A stretch of DNA of 64,000 nt, taken from the NCBI GenBank assembly GCA_001600455.1, contig BCKC01000003.1, positions 3,842,978 through 3,906,977 of the forward strand, in the 5' to 3' direction. The first letter of the stretch is position 1. Every line of letters begins with the position of its first letter. Below are positions 1 through 10,900 of the stretch, piece after piece. The translations under genes were made by a program, and so were the position numbers. Under the pieces are notes generated by a model that saw only the letters and a program-made list of their open reading frames with translations, did no database searches and was not told the DNA's origin. This DNA comes from Endocalyx cinctus (Eukaryota; Ascomycota; Sordariomycetes; Amphisphaeriales; Apiosporaceae).

Positions 1-1253
1 GCCTTCAGGAGCTCAGAAACCCTCAAAGACGGCTGAAGAGTGATTTGGAATGGCAAGGTGTTGATAAGAGCACCAACCACCTTTTCGATCCCTACTATTG
101 GTAGAGTACGACCAGAAAATACTACTCCAAACGATACATTCCGTGAGTCAATGTATTGACTTAAGACAAGTGCCCACGCCGCATAAAATAGCGACGTCAT
201 GGTGACGCCCAACTGTTTTGTGCATTGGCGAGCCCGCTCGAGCACAGTGATGTCTATGCTTAAATTGTGACTTGTGTGCACCGAGTTAGCTCTAAGTCCC
301 GGTTTTGGTAGTTGTAATTCGCTCTTAGACCCTTCGACAGCTTCCTTATGCCTAGCCCAAAACTTTTGATCTTCGGGTTCCGAAAGGTCTCTTAATCTTG
401 CTATATTTTTCATAAAGCTGACGAACGAGGGGCTCGGCTCGACATATATCCCAGAAAGGAGACGCCGATGCTTACTTAGAAGTATTGTGCTGGAATATTC
501 ATCTATCAGAGCATGATGAATATTCCAGACGACCGTACTTTCATAATCTGTGCCGCTGATCTTGAAATGAAAAACTTTAAACTTCATACCGACGAAGTCC
601 GCGTCGAAGTGAAGATTTTCCCAGGGGCCACTACGTTGTCTTTCATCCACTATTGTAGTTTCCTCCCATATCAAGCGGCCTTTTTCTTCTTCGACAAGAC
701 AATATGTCCCTTCAACTGACTCAATCTTCGTTCGAAAAATAGGCTCTTCTTTTGCGAGTAGTTCCCAGCATTTCTTGACTTTCGGTATATCCTCCGGGCG
801 GTACATCTCGTAGTATCGTATAATGTTACGGCTCTCCCATGTTTTACTCCCGTGAACGAAAGATATTTGAAGATTGGATGCTTGAGTACGCCTGGATTCA
901 TTTTGGTCCTGGACCTCACAGAGGGTCGTATTTAACCTGTCAAGTAGAGGCTGCTTATCCCGGTCAGGGGCAAAATCTTCTCCAATAGAAGTCTGACTTT
1001 TAGCAACTTCATCGAGGATCTCATTAACAGATTTGGCTCCCATCATCATGGCGGCAGTAAGAAAAATGCCTCTGGAGCGAGATGAGACAACAATTCTGAT
1101 GGCTGATAACGAGTCACCCCCATTTCGAATAAAATTTGCATCATAATCAATATCGTGTATGGGTAATGCTAAGTGACGGGAAATCTCTTGCGTGAGTATT
1201 TTCTTTAGATTGTGCTGAAAGGTGTCGAGACAGCGCACGAGGGACTTCGGCAT
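1..1253 (-). CDS. Non-ribosomal peptide synthetase, 5' part (carrier + condensation domains), cut by window edge
   Basis: The frame is open for 417 codons from an ATG at 1253 to the left edge, so the 3' end lies outside. Residues ~10-85 form a peptidyl-carrier domain with FIRNGGDSL, where Ser48 would carry phosphopantetheine. Residues ~130 onward form a condensation domain: an AKEEPIFRT stretch resembling the family C2 motif, the catalytic HHALID at 246-251 (the usual Gly after Asp is Glu), and INTLP at 397-401 matching the NTLP-type C5 motif. No adenylation domain precedes the carrier. The frame is open upstream to a TGA near 1327, and a T-rich stretch ending in ACAG at ~1274 could be an acceptor, so the start is uncertain. 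It is divergent from the gliK-like gene with a 480-bp gap. In an ETP cluster the NRPS makes the diketopiperazine scaffold; the substrate here cannot be read. Either it starts T-C, or it is a 5'-truncated relic. Confidence 0.85.
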   Translation of the reverse strand, partial: MPKSLVRCLDTFQHNLKKILTQEISRHLALPIHDIDYDANFIRNGGDSLSAIRIVVSSRSRGIFLTAAMMMGAKSVNEILDEVAKSQTSIGEDFAPDRDKQPLLDRLNTTLCEVQDQNESRRTQASNLQISFVHGSKTWESRNIIRYYEMYRPEDIPKVKKCWELLAKEEPIFRTKIESVEGTYCLVEEEKGRLIWEETTIVDERQRSGPWENLHFDADFVGMKFKVFHFKISGTDYESTVVWNIHHALIDEYSSTILLSKHRRLLSGIYVEPSPSFVSFMKNIARLRDLSEPEDQKFWARHKEAVEGSKSELQLPKPGLRANSVHTSHNLSIDITVLERARQCTKQLGVTMTSLFYAAWALVLSQYIDSRNVSFGVVFSGRTLPIVGIEKVVGALINTLPFQITLQPSLRVSELLK

Positions 1254-1461
1254 GGCGGAAATCACAGAGTTACTCGTAGTTACTGTTACAAAGAAAAAAA
1301 AATTGCAGAAACTGTAGTCTGCTACTCAGCAGTGGATTGAATGCTGGGGTTGGCTAAATATTGAGGTGTCGTAGTACACGATCCTAGAGGAATATACTCC
1401 ATTTCAGTATTACCCTAGCTAATCAAATCGTAAATCAGCAACCGAAAAAATATAGGTTCTA

Positions 1462-1486
1462 TTTTATTTTATTTTATTTTATTATA
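1462..1486. repeat. (TTTTA)n microsatellite in the NRPS/gliK divergent promoter
   Basis: About five units of a TTTTA pentamer sit between the divergent NRPS and cyclotransferase starts. The ~480-bp gap is the presumed shared promoter. No other motif was recognised in it. Confidence 0.7.
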
Positions 1487-1733
1487 TTTTATGGCTTTTT
1501 ATTTTCCTAAAAAGGAAAAAGAGGGAAACCATTTTCTTTTCGGTAGCCTGTATTTTAAAAAACTTGTTCCATATCGGATCCCGAAACAAACGATCCCTAT
1601 AATCTCTCACCACTACGAGGTATCTATAGCTAATTCATTAGCAGGTCAGCCCTAATTCATCACCGACTCAGTTAGAGTTAAAACAAGATATGCCTCTATC
1701 AAACCTTCGATCTCGCTGCTCGCTATATTCGTC

Positions 1734-2546
1734 ATGTTGATTCTTCACACTCTTCCTTCCCCACAGAAAAATGTGTGGTATTTCGCATATGGTTCGAACC
1801 TCGCAGAAGAAAAGTTTATTCAGCACCGGGGCATAGTACCCATATCGACTTCGGTCGTTACGGTACCTGGTTGGGGTCTGATGATGGATAGCGCCGGATT
1901 CCCATACTCGGAACCTGCCTTTAGTAGTATATCACAACTCCCATCAACCCTTGACCAGGATATCATTAATGTTATTGGTATTGCATACGAGCTGACCCCG
2001 GAAATGTATGAGAAAGTACTGGCCTCGGAGGGTGGAGGTATAGCTTATGCCGAAGTCGAAGTTCGGGCTATTGAACTTGACATCCGCAATGAAGAAGGTT
2101 TACACGTAGCGGGACGTACCATTCTTATAAGATCACTCATAACTGTGATGAGAAGAAAGGCTCGGCCAAGCATCCGATACATGGTATGTAGATCCTTTTA
2201 TTTGACGATTTCCGTGAGGCTAAAAAGAAATATCAAAAAGAATCTTCTGAAACAAGGGGCAACCGAGTCTCGAATACCTTTAGAGTACCAGAAATTTCTA
2301 GCCCAGATACCAGTTTACCACCCACCTACCGATGCGCGAGGTAAGATGGGTGCCAGATTATTCCAATCATTCTGGGTGCCCGTCATGTCATGTATGAAAA
2401 AGGTAACTAAGGCAAGTTTAAGACGAAATGGTACAGGGTGCGCGCCACTCTGGGTCATCTACATGGTTAGAGCTACTGTTTTCTTAATGTGGTTCTACCA
2501 CGACTACATTCATGCTTCGATTTGGGGAAGAGGTGATGGGTTATGA
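1734..2546 (+). CDS. gliK: Gamma-glutamylcyclotransferase, GliK type
   Basis: The predicted protein has 251 aa. It opens with the family substrate-loop motif YFAYGSNL (residues ~16-23) and has the GliK-like stretch SEGGGIAYAEV, whose Glu is the expected acid/base. The C-terminus RGDGL with a hydrophobic stretch before it also resembles GliK. A 57-nt intron (2184-2240, GTATGT...AAAAAG) is inferred: it lacks a stop and is divisible by three, but removing it joins RYM to NLLKQG, the form I recall for this family. In gliotoxin-type pathways this enzyme removes gamma-glutamyl groups from the bis-glutathionyl intermediate. Neighbours are the NRPS (divergent) and the AsaB-like gene (convergent, 65 bp away). 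The frame is intact. Family assignment is firm; the ETP role is inferred from the neighbourhood. Confidence 0.85.
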   Translation: MLILHTLPSPQKNVWYFAYGSNLAEEKFIQHRGIVPISTSVVTVPGWGLMMDSAGFPYSEPAFSSISQLPSTLDQDIINVIGIAYELTPEMYEKVLASEGGGIAYAEVEVRAIELDIRNEEGLHVAGRTILIRSLITVMRRKARPSIRYMVCRSFYLTISVRLKRNIKKNLLKQGATESRIPLEYQKFLAQIPVYHPPTDARGKMGARLFQSFWVPVMSCMKKVTKASLRRNGTGCAPLWVIYMVRATVFLMWFYHDYIHASIWGRGDGL

Positions 2547-2611
2547 TTTTTAAGGTGCTAGGCAGAAAGCTAATTTTTAAGGCTATTGATATCTGTCCAT
2601 ATTTCCTTATC

Positions 2612-3692
2612 CTACTCGTGAAATACTAAACAGCGGACTTCGATACTCTCTCGTAAAGGGGCAGAAGCTGGTGCTTCGGGATGAGGAAACGCTCCATGGG
2701 GACACACTGAAACATTAAGCTCATCAGTTATCAATTCTTTATGACGAATGATCATCACTTACACTTCGCTACTTTTTCCTCGCTGTCCCAAATCTTAATC
2801 AGGGTTACTTCGTTCGTCTGTTGTCGAGAGAGGTAATACCACTCTTGTTCGCGAGAGTAACAGATAGAAACGGTCTGTCCAACCCGTTCGGTACGCTCCT
2901 TGAAGAGATCCGTAGGATGTACATCTGATTCGGTGAGAGTGCGATAATCCATTGTGGCCAAAGCCCAGTCTTCTACGGTCCCATGAATCGGTCGCCAGAC
3001 ACTTTTGCGTTGTGAGTTATGATCCGTTAGCTGAGATACCCTAATTGATGATTGCTTTTCACTCCACGGCTTACTTGATGACCTGTGCTCTTCCCTGGAG
3101 CAGTCTTTCGGCGTCATCTCCAGCGTGGCGCTTTACTCTCTCGATAGCTCCTAAGCTTGATCTGCTCATAATGAGTTAGTAATGTGTTTTTCCCCCTAAA
3201 TCGCCGGTCTTGGTTTACTGGTCAACATGGGCCTGTTCTGAATATTAGTTGGTAAAAACTCAAGGACTTAATTAGAACACCTACCAAAGTAGCGGGCTGC
3301 TCTTTACCATTATCATTCTGCTCAGGGTGTAGAGAGGGATCACGTTTTCGATACGTATGGTCGAATATAATCACGCGTGAAGCCCCAGTTTTCAACTTTA
3401 CAATATTCTCAACTACCGGATAGTACGCCTTCTCAATCATAGGTTTATTTTTCTGCCTGATAGCCGTAACGAGCTCTTCTTTAATCCCCATATCATCAAA
3501 GAAACTAAATCCATGGATGTCTAGATCCCAACTTTCTTTCGTAGGTCTAGCATCATTAAAATAGACAGGATAGTCTTCGCTCTTGAAGTTCTGTTGTGGG
3601 AAATTCTCTTGCGTTTCCTTGCGGATATATGGTGCCTCCTGTTTCCCCACCCATGGTTCAAGAAACGACATATGGCTTTGTACTCTCGTCAT
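2612..3692 (-). CDS. AsaB / GA4-desaturase family oxidoreductase (CmcJ-like)
   Basis: Five exons give 280 aa. Inferred introns are 3233-3284, 3162-3218, 3002-3074 and 2707-2762, all GT-AG, with ACTAAC and GCTAAC branch-like sequences in two. Splicing restores family landmarks that single frames hide: TGASRVIIFDHTYR in exon 1, AHVDQS across introns 1-2, VINVWRPIHG across intron 3, and the terminal PHGAF...SIEVR block in exon 5. The family includes fungal tailoring enzymes of secondary-metabolite clusters (asperfuranone/astellolide-type AsaB, gibberellin desaturase) and bacterial CmcJ. The substrate here is unknown. An upstream in-frame ATG at 3704 would add four residues. It is divergent from the MFS gene (~390 bp) and has no obvious disabling mutation. 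I do not recall this family as standard in ETP clusters, so it may be a cluster-specific addition. Confidence 0.8.
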
Positions 3693-4080
3693 TTTTTTTT
3701 TCACAAACTATGATTATGGAACACTAACTCTCATCCTTATACGTTTCGGAGGCCACCCAATTTATTTATACCATGCTACATAATTAACAAGTTTGAATAA
3801 TATAGTTATTCATTACGTATTCTTCGGAAATGAGATACTGTTGGATTCGGTATCCGGATTATGGTTGATGTGGTTAATGCCCGACTTTACTATGAATACC
3901 GATAACATGTTCTCCGAGACTAGGCGAAAATCTCTCATAGAGTCACCAGGTAACATTGTAACCAAACAAAAGTGTCTAAGCTAATCATGAGTTCTTGAAC
4001 TGTCATAGTTGCTCGAAGAACTGAGGTCACATGCTTGGAGTAGGATGTAATATGATTTTACTCATCCAAGAACGTTGATT

Positions 4081-5642
4081 ATGGATAATATCGTTGACTC
4101 TGAAGTAACTCCCCTTCTCGTATCAATCGAACCTAATATTACCGGCTCGGATACTCTACATCAGCTACCGAACGACAATAGAACGAGAGTTGCCGCCCAC
4201 ACCCAAGAAAGTAAGATCGAATGGGTTCTCCCAATAGCCTTCACCGCAGCCTTCGCCATAGCAGCTACGTCTGCGACTTCGATATATGCATATGCTGATA
4301 TACTATGCCGAGACCCCGCGCATTGTGAGCATGAGGAACGGAACAGGTATTCTGAGGCGGTCGCGCTGGCCACTCTCATCTCTAATATCACCGGGATCGC
4401 TGTTATTGGTTTCTTAATGAAATTGAACGAGAATTACCCGAAATTTGGATTGGCTTTTTGGATACTTTGCCGTTCAATGGGCATCGGGATTCTCTCATTA
4501 GGGGGCAAGTTTACTACCGCTCCGGCTCTCAGCACGAGCCTCCATTCTCACCCTTTTTTGTGATAAAAGGACAGAAGGGTCATTTTCACTTTCCACTAAT
4601 GTTATAAAACGAGAATCTAGTCATTTTTCACGACATACGTGTTGCCATCGCAAGTCAGATTCTCGAAGGTTTGGCGACAGATAACATCCTCCACTATACC
4701 TTAGCAGCTATATACATTCGCACCCACGATAGCGATCGATTTGCCCACCTAATGCGTACTTCTCTAGCACTTTACATGGCCGGCACGTCGATCAGTCCCT
4801 CTTTCGTCAACATACTTCCCAATTTCATTTTGAGCTTTTTTGTCGCCATCGGTTTACTGGTCGCGTCGCTATTGTACCTCGGGCTTATCGTTCCTACCTT
4901 CCCGAGTAAAAGGGACTGCGATTCATCCGACGCCACCGAAAATACCGATGGTCCCGGATCTCGTCCAAAACCTTATTTTAGCCCTCTGTCTAATTTACTT
5001 AGAGACCGCCATACGATCCTTCCGGCTGGTACAATCCTTCTGTATAATTGTTCCCAAGCCTACCTTTTCCCCGCCATCATGGTCCATACTTCACTGAAAT
5101 TTGGCTTTACCAGTAAGGAGAATGGATACATCGTATCCATAGCTGCTGCTACCTCATCGGCTTGCCTTTTTTCCGCGTCCTATTTCGTTCCTATGTTTAG
5201 AAAATACAGGAAGAATCCCCAACAATTACGCGAAACAGCTCGGCGGGAGGTTGACACGGCTGACCACGATGGGGCAACGGATAGGCCACGTCTTTGCTTT
5301 GGCCCAAACGTAATATATGCCTTTCTCTCGATGTCTATACAGCTGTTTTCTCTGCCGATGCTTGCGCTTATCAAGGTACCCCGTGCCGTGTACGCGATAA
5401 TGGTACCCATTGCTTTCGGGCTCACGGCTCCGAGCCATATCAAAAGTCACGGAGTCATTGTGGCTGCGGACAAGAACGCAGCTTTGGCGACGTTGGTCGT
5501 CATGGAAAGTCTCGGTGGCTTGGCCTCGCCTGTAGTTTTGGGTATGTTTCAGAGCTGGAGCGGTTCAGGAACTGTATTTTTAGCTTCAGCTGGTATAGTC
5601 GGCGCTTCCATACTATGTTTATTAAGTAGCGTGTTCATATAA
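4081..5642 (+). CDS. MFS transporter (about 12 TM) with a GC-AG intron
   Basis: Two exons give 481 aa. Exon 1 (4081-4504) has an acidic cytosolic N-terminus followed by hydrophobic segments. Exon 2 (4621-5642) carries the family stretch SLALYMAGTSISP and six or more further membrane segments. The intron 4505-4620 appears to start with GCAAGT rather than GT. It has ACTAAT 20-odd nt before the CTAG acceptor, and the join keeps phase (Gly-Val then IFHDIRVA). No GT donor in the region keeps the frame and the conserved LEGLATDN block together. It is probably an exporter, perhaps of the cluster product. It is not the 14-TM DHA2 type of GliA, of which a broken relic lies at ~17.2-17.7 kb. It shares a ~390-bp divergent promoter region with the AsaB-like gene. 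Substrate unknown. Confidence 0.8.
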
Positions 5643-5738
5643 ATGTGAAGCAAATATATATTGACCGATATATTAATTTAAAGTGAAATAGCATGTGAAG
5701 TTTCAACTTAAAACCCCTTGGGGTACTGTATAACGGAA

Positions 5739-7222
5739 TCACCTTCCTACATCATGCATCAGCACGTCATCAAGCCTCTTCAAAGCTTCCGTGAGCTTTC
5801 CCGGTTCGATGGCGAAGTTAAGTCGGGCCCAGCCCTTCTCACATTCCGGCAAGTGATAACCCGATCCGGACGAGACGGAAATGCCGTGTTTCATATATAG
5901 CGCCAGCATCGCCTCTTCGTCTTCTTTCGTGCGTGCACCCGGCGCTAATTGAGCGAAGACGAAAGGGGTTGAGGTGGCCGGCACGTACCGGATGCCATGT
6001 TTCTTTAGTATTTCGGTCAGTAGCCCGTAGGCTTCCGAGAGGCGTTGTGCGTTCATTTCCAATAGCCGCGGAAGGTCTGAAGAAGTTAATAGATCGGCGG
6101 TTACGAGAGCCGCTAGCGAAGACGTCTGCGTGTTAGAAGTCAGTGCTATCGCCGTAGCTAACGGCCTATTGGCCTGCGTGATGCAGCAGCCCTATGTTAA
6201 GATTAGTTTTTGAACAACCCCTGAATTGGTTCAACGCTAATCACTTACGACTCTGATACCGCTAGAGCCAAAATCCTTACTCACACTCCAAATCGTATGG
6301 ACGTAAGAAGGATTGCATCCCATACCCTGGATATCTATTCCCATGGCGGGCACAAAAGGCTCAGACGGAGCTATTTCCGGATTTGGAAATTGGGACATGG
6401 CGTATATCTCATCAGAAATGAAGTGAATATTTTTTTCGTTCGTAAACTTGACAATTTCCACGATAAGCTCTTTGGGGTAACATTGACCGAAAGGATTATT
6501 CGGGTTCGTCAGAAGTAGTCCCTTCACCGGATGTGGAGACTGGAGCAGAGCATCCTCCAGAGACGGTATTAGCTTAGTGGCTGAGAAGACATCATCAAAG
6601 CTCTCCGTTGGGACAAAGACTGGCTTCACTCTAGACCTCACGTTCAACAGCCAGTCAAATCCATCTACACCCGGTTAATTAGCATACTGGAGCATATCAA
6701 GAACGAAAGGATAGGTAAGAAAAGTTATATGATATTTCCGGCGGATAGACTCACTCCAGCATGGTGTCGGGACGAGAATACCATCCCCAGGCTCACATAT
6801 ATTGAACAAAAGAGAGTCTAGAGCAAATGCTGCTCCAGGTGCAATTGTGATATGTGCCTTTTCAACGGGAATAACGGGAGAGAAATAGGAGTTGAAGAAA
6901 TGTGCTAAAGCACCTAAAACATTAGAATCACCGTTTAAGGAGTCAGGGTAGGATAGGTGCTGTGCCAAGGTTAATTACACAGCTTGGCTTCAACGTGTGA
7001 AGGATTACGCACATCGCGTGATAGTTTTTTCTCGAAACTATCCTTGTATAAGTGGATTATTTGGTCTCTGAGCAGCCAATTATCAGAAGTAGTCATATCG
7101 ATGACGGAAGTTTCTGTTGATAGGTTCTCTCGAGCCTGGACAGCGTTACTGATGCGCGGCCAAATAGCTGCGACATTCTCCGAGCCTCGGGATGAGAGTC
7201 CGCAGTCATCGAAGGGATCCAT
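5739..7222 (-). CDS. gliI: PLP-dependent C-S lyase of the ACC-synthase/aminotransferase family, GliI type
   Basis: Four exons give 427 aa, the usual length. Introns 6960-7012 (GTGCGT), 6665-6754 (GTGAGT) and 6192-6248 (GTAAGT) all end in AG, and phases agree. Landmarks in order are LSSRGSENV near the N-terminus, APGAAFALDSLLFNICEPGDG, NPNNPFGQCYP (PLP/substrate loop), SDEIYA (Asp and Tyr that contact PLP), and SVSKDFGSSGIR with the Schiff-base Lys at ~268. The C-terminal domain ends with EKGWARLNFA. In gliotoxin biosynthesis GliI cleaves the bis-cysteinyl adduct to release the two thiols, the step that gives ETPs their sulfur. It lies tail-to-tail with the MFS gene (96 bp). All conserved residues I can identify are present. 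The general family is certain; C-S lyase rather than ACC synthase activity is inferred from the cluster. Confidence 0.87.
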
Positions 7223-8867
7223 TGCATGAGCCTATGGGGAATTAGTTGGATAAGTGTTCGCGAGTATAAGATTTGGTTCTCAATCTCCAAAGCTTATTCC
7301 TTCTGAAAAGAAAAACATGGGGCAAAGGATTGTTTTGGCATGTTGGTACATTATATACGGGCGACGGGGCTCGTAGTTGACTAGGGGTTGTAAAATGATG
7401 CCGGAAGGTCAGTGGAGATCAGCTGAGCCCGGGCTGCCGGGCTCAAATATTTCCCTATATTAAGATTCTGCGAAGCTTCCGTTAAAAAAATATTATAACA
7501 AAGCAACAACACGTATCGCGAAAAAGATATAATTCACACTACTAGCAGGCTCGCACCGGAACCCCCCAGACTCCCCTAACCTAACCCTAACGCGGCGCCG
7601 AGTCGCAGTGTAGTGGCAGGTTTATAGCATATTTACAGTGAAGTAACCCTGTAAAAAATCACCAAGTCAACATGCGTTAAGCTACTATTAAGTGGAATAA
7701 AAGCTACCTAGGGCTGCCAGAGGGTGTAACATTTAGACCCAGGCAGCTAACCGCTGTTAACCCTCCCGGCAACTTTTTGCCCTCCCAGCCTCCCTGGTCA
7801 GCTGCGACCTCGTGAAGCTGTAAGCTCCACCTCTTCGGTTCCCGGCTTATGTCGTACTTGTAGTTACCACCCAGTACAAATCTTGATGAATAAGTAGTTA
7901 AAAGGCGCAATCTCGCAAGTTTACTTTTACGTCTATAGTAATGAATGAAAATCGAAATTATTTACATATATCATATGTCACAATTGCAAAATGTGTAGTT
8001 GAAGAAGTACCAAAGTATAACTGTTAGCCGCATCGTAGCAAATAGCCCTGTTAGCTACTACTAGCTGCCAAAACTAACAGGAAAACGAAGGTAAGTCTTA
8101 GAAAGGGCGTAGAAATGAGAACTAAGGTTGTTTCATTTACTATGAGGTTAATGAGCAACCACATAAACTAATATAATTAAGTAATTAGAATAAGGTGTCA
8201 CTCAAACCTCTAAATTTTCACAGAAGCTTTACTAGCCTCATAGGGAGGCTGGGGGGCACCCCCTAAGAAACCAACGAACGCGAAGGATTCTTTTTTCTTT
8301 CACAGTAATATAATTTAAAGACAAGGTCGATTCTGCGTGCTGGGTTGTGGTTCAGGTTACTTAGGGTTGGCCAGGGATGGAAGGCATTTATATCTTCTCC
8401 TCGAGAGCCTTCGTAAATACTTATCTAATTAGCCATCGGGCTTGTAAAAAAAAAAAAAAAAAAAAAGAATTAGAGCTATAGCTACTATGTACATTCGATA
8501 TGTATGATTAGTTATATTTTTTGTTTATACGGGCCGTTCCACCGAAATCCTTTCGCACGGCCTACATCCATCAGAGCCTACTACGAATCCTTCTGTAACG
8601 AGTGTCCAATCTGCAAGCATAACCAAGAGACAATAATCCCGTACGTTTCGTATAAGTTCCAGGGCTGGCCTTTCTCACCACATGCTCTGATGCTGTGTAA
8701 TATTATTGAATGTCTAAGTCTAAGTACCCCTCTTCACTTCCAGGAATAACCATGCGAGATTAGATCTCGGGAGGATGCTGGAGTTTGTCATATACCAGCA
8801 GTTAACCCCCCTCACCATTTGGCTGAAATATTGTCCTCCCTACCTTTTCCTCATCAACTCTTTCAGC
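7223..8867. other. Intergenic region between gliI and the Zn2Cys6 regulator
   Basis: About 1.6 kb without a credible gene. It holds a telomere-like CCCTAA tract (7575-7592) and a 21-A run (8446-8466). A moderately GC-rich block near 7700-7910 has an open minus frame that I do not recognise, possibly old repeat sequence. Confidence 0.6.
7575..7592. repeat. Interstitial telomere-like CCCTAA tract
   Basis: Three consecutive units, CCCTAA, CCTAA and CCCTAA, equivalent to the common fungal telomere repeat TTAGGG on the other strand. The tract is short and could be chance or a relic of end-joining. Confidence 0.5.
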
Positions 8868-10170
8868 ATGTATCTATCTCCTCTAAGGCAAGTCATTTTA
8901 TATAATATGGGCCAAATCAAATGTAGCACTAATACTGGGTGAAGCCCTGAAAGTTCGGGTGCAGCCCGGGGGAGCAATACCCGGCAGGTTAGACTTCGTA
9001 CTGCATGCAATCAGTGCTGTGCGGCCAAGGTCAGTTTTATTCCGGCGAGATGAGATTACAAAAATAGACGGAGGCTTTTCTAAACTAGAAAAAATAACAA
9101 CGCAGGTAAAATGTTCGGGTGAGAGAACCGGCTGCGCGCGATGCCGCGGAACTCGCTCAGAGTGTGTTTATTTAGAATCACGAGCCGGCAAAGTTCCTGG
9201 GATAAGGGCGAAAAAGAAGCAAGTCCGAAATGGAGAGTCCAGTCGAAATTCCAACCTCCCACCCAGCAACTCAGCCTGTTCCGGCGATACGCCGGCCGAT
9301 CCAACCAGCGCAACAGCATTTTCCGAGCCCATTTCCCAGAATTCACATCGCAAGGAGATGGCACCTTGGACGGCTGAGTGGAATATGGAGACTACCGATA
9401 TCAGTGACGACTTCACCAATGCTTCTAGCGTTGATACGTCCAACCAGTCATCGAAAGACGGACCGTTTCCTCTATGCGATTCTACCATAACTTCTCCACA
9501 CTCAGGAGAGTTCTCGTCAGCCGTGATAGATGCCAGCTTCACAGACTTTGACTTTGCGTTTTCGGCGAACGATACACCTTCGGCCAACCAGCCAGCCGAG
9601 ACGTTTCCAACGAGACCTATGGCGCTTGGGTTAAAACCGAGGAGCGAGATAGACAGCCAGTGTTCTTTGAGCTGCTGCGAGATGATCACGGATCTGGAGA
9701 ATCTGATCATGGATGACGTCAAGACGTTCAAATTCCTCTTACGAATCATCAAGCAAACGCTAGATACGCTAGCGCATTTAATCGACGTGCAGCAGAATTC
9801 GAAGAATCTTCGGTGTCTTATGCTCTTCTACACGCTTATGTATCAGATCATCGAGTTAATGGAAATTTCCTTGTCCACGGCGGTAACGGATAACAATCGG
9901 CGGCGAAGTAGGGGCCTCATCGCAACCGCGCCAAACTTGGGTTTCGGCGATTACTCGACCGACGCCGAGGAACTGCTGGCTGGTAGGAGGCAGGCAATAC
10001 TTAGAGAAGTATCGCACTGCACAGATATTATAGGAAAGCTGAAAGGCATCGCTACGTTCGAGAGGGACCCGGGACACGTCTCGGGCCAGCTTCAGTGGCC
10101 ACACACCTGTCACTTTGACCTGGAGCTCAGACTCAAGGACATTAGGGAGCAGTTAAGAAAAAGTGATTAA
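8868..10170 (+). CDS. Zn2Cys6 transcription factor, AflR/GliZ-like cluster regulator
   Basis: The predicted protein is ~376 aa. The binuclear zinc cluster is split by an intron (9030-9105, GTCAGT...CGCAG): ACNQCCAAK precedes it and VKCSGERTGCARCRGT follows, giving C-x2-C-x6-C-x6-C-x2-C-x6-C. A basic linker (RAKKK) follows. After a low-complexity Ser/Thr/Asn region come helices such as DVKTFKFLLRIIKQTLDTL, like the AflR-family C-terminal domain. The 5' end is tentative: the zinc-cluster frame has a TGA at 8940, bypassed if an intron at about 8892-8987 links the in-frame ATG at 8868 (MYLSPL) to VRLRTACNQC. A GC-AG alternative (8888-8974) is also possible. It probably activates the surrounding cluster and reads divergently from gliI across 1.6 kb. 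The regulator identity is strong; the start is weak. Confidence 0.8.
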
Positions 10171-10694
10171 TCATTACAACACCTTATGAGAGTCTCAAAG
10201 TTGCTGTGCTAATTTTCTCTCTTGCTTACACACACACATCCCCCTCTACTATGACGTGTTTGACAGATCTTATGGCACGCATAGAGTACCATTGTATAGA
10301 CAAATTTATTGACAAGTCTTGTAAGGAGTGAGCCACGATAGGCTTATTCATGGAATAACAATTCATATCAAAGTTAATGCTTAAGGAAGAAAGTCCTAAC
10401 TTTTTCTTCAAGTTTTAAGAGAAATAAATCCATACATGATTCGGGCCCAATTATGTATGGTATCGCCTGAACTAGGCTGCTAGGTCAGAAGCGCGCCTAA
10501 TTTCAGAAGCTCAGCTTGCCTGCTTCCTAATGTATATGTACTAATAAACACTGCACATAGTCGATAGGTGATGGCTTTAGACTGAACTTACAGAGGCCTA
10601 TAGAAGCATAATACGCGGCTGCCATTGTAGCTTTCTTTCTTGTCTCTCCCAAATTGATCGATCACTCACCATACTGACAGACTTATTATACCTC

Positions 10695-10725
<31 letters not shown>

Positions 10726-10900
10726 GAGTAAAACGCAGGGAAGCGGCGTAGAATCCATGGAACTTACGCCTGAATCCTACTTGTGTTGAAGTGTTCAGCT
10801 GATCACATCCCCACCTCTTCAGGAAGTCACTTATATTGGCAGCTAGGTATTTCTACCCGCTACAGCTGCTACTTACGTTGTGGAACATATGAGGATCCCG
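10171..10900. other. Intergenic, AT-rich
   Basis: No gene recognised. It includes a T9/A~20 block at about 10697-10726 that could form a hairpin. Confidence 0.5.

Noticed and set aside
4505..4671. Two separate short transporter genes
   Set aside because: Conserved loop and segment order continue across the gap in matching phase; a GC-AG intron explains it better.
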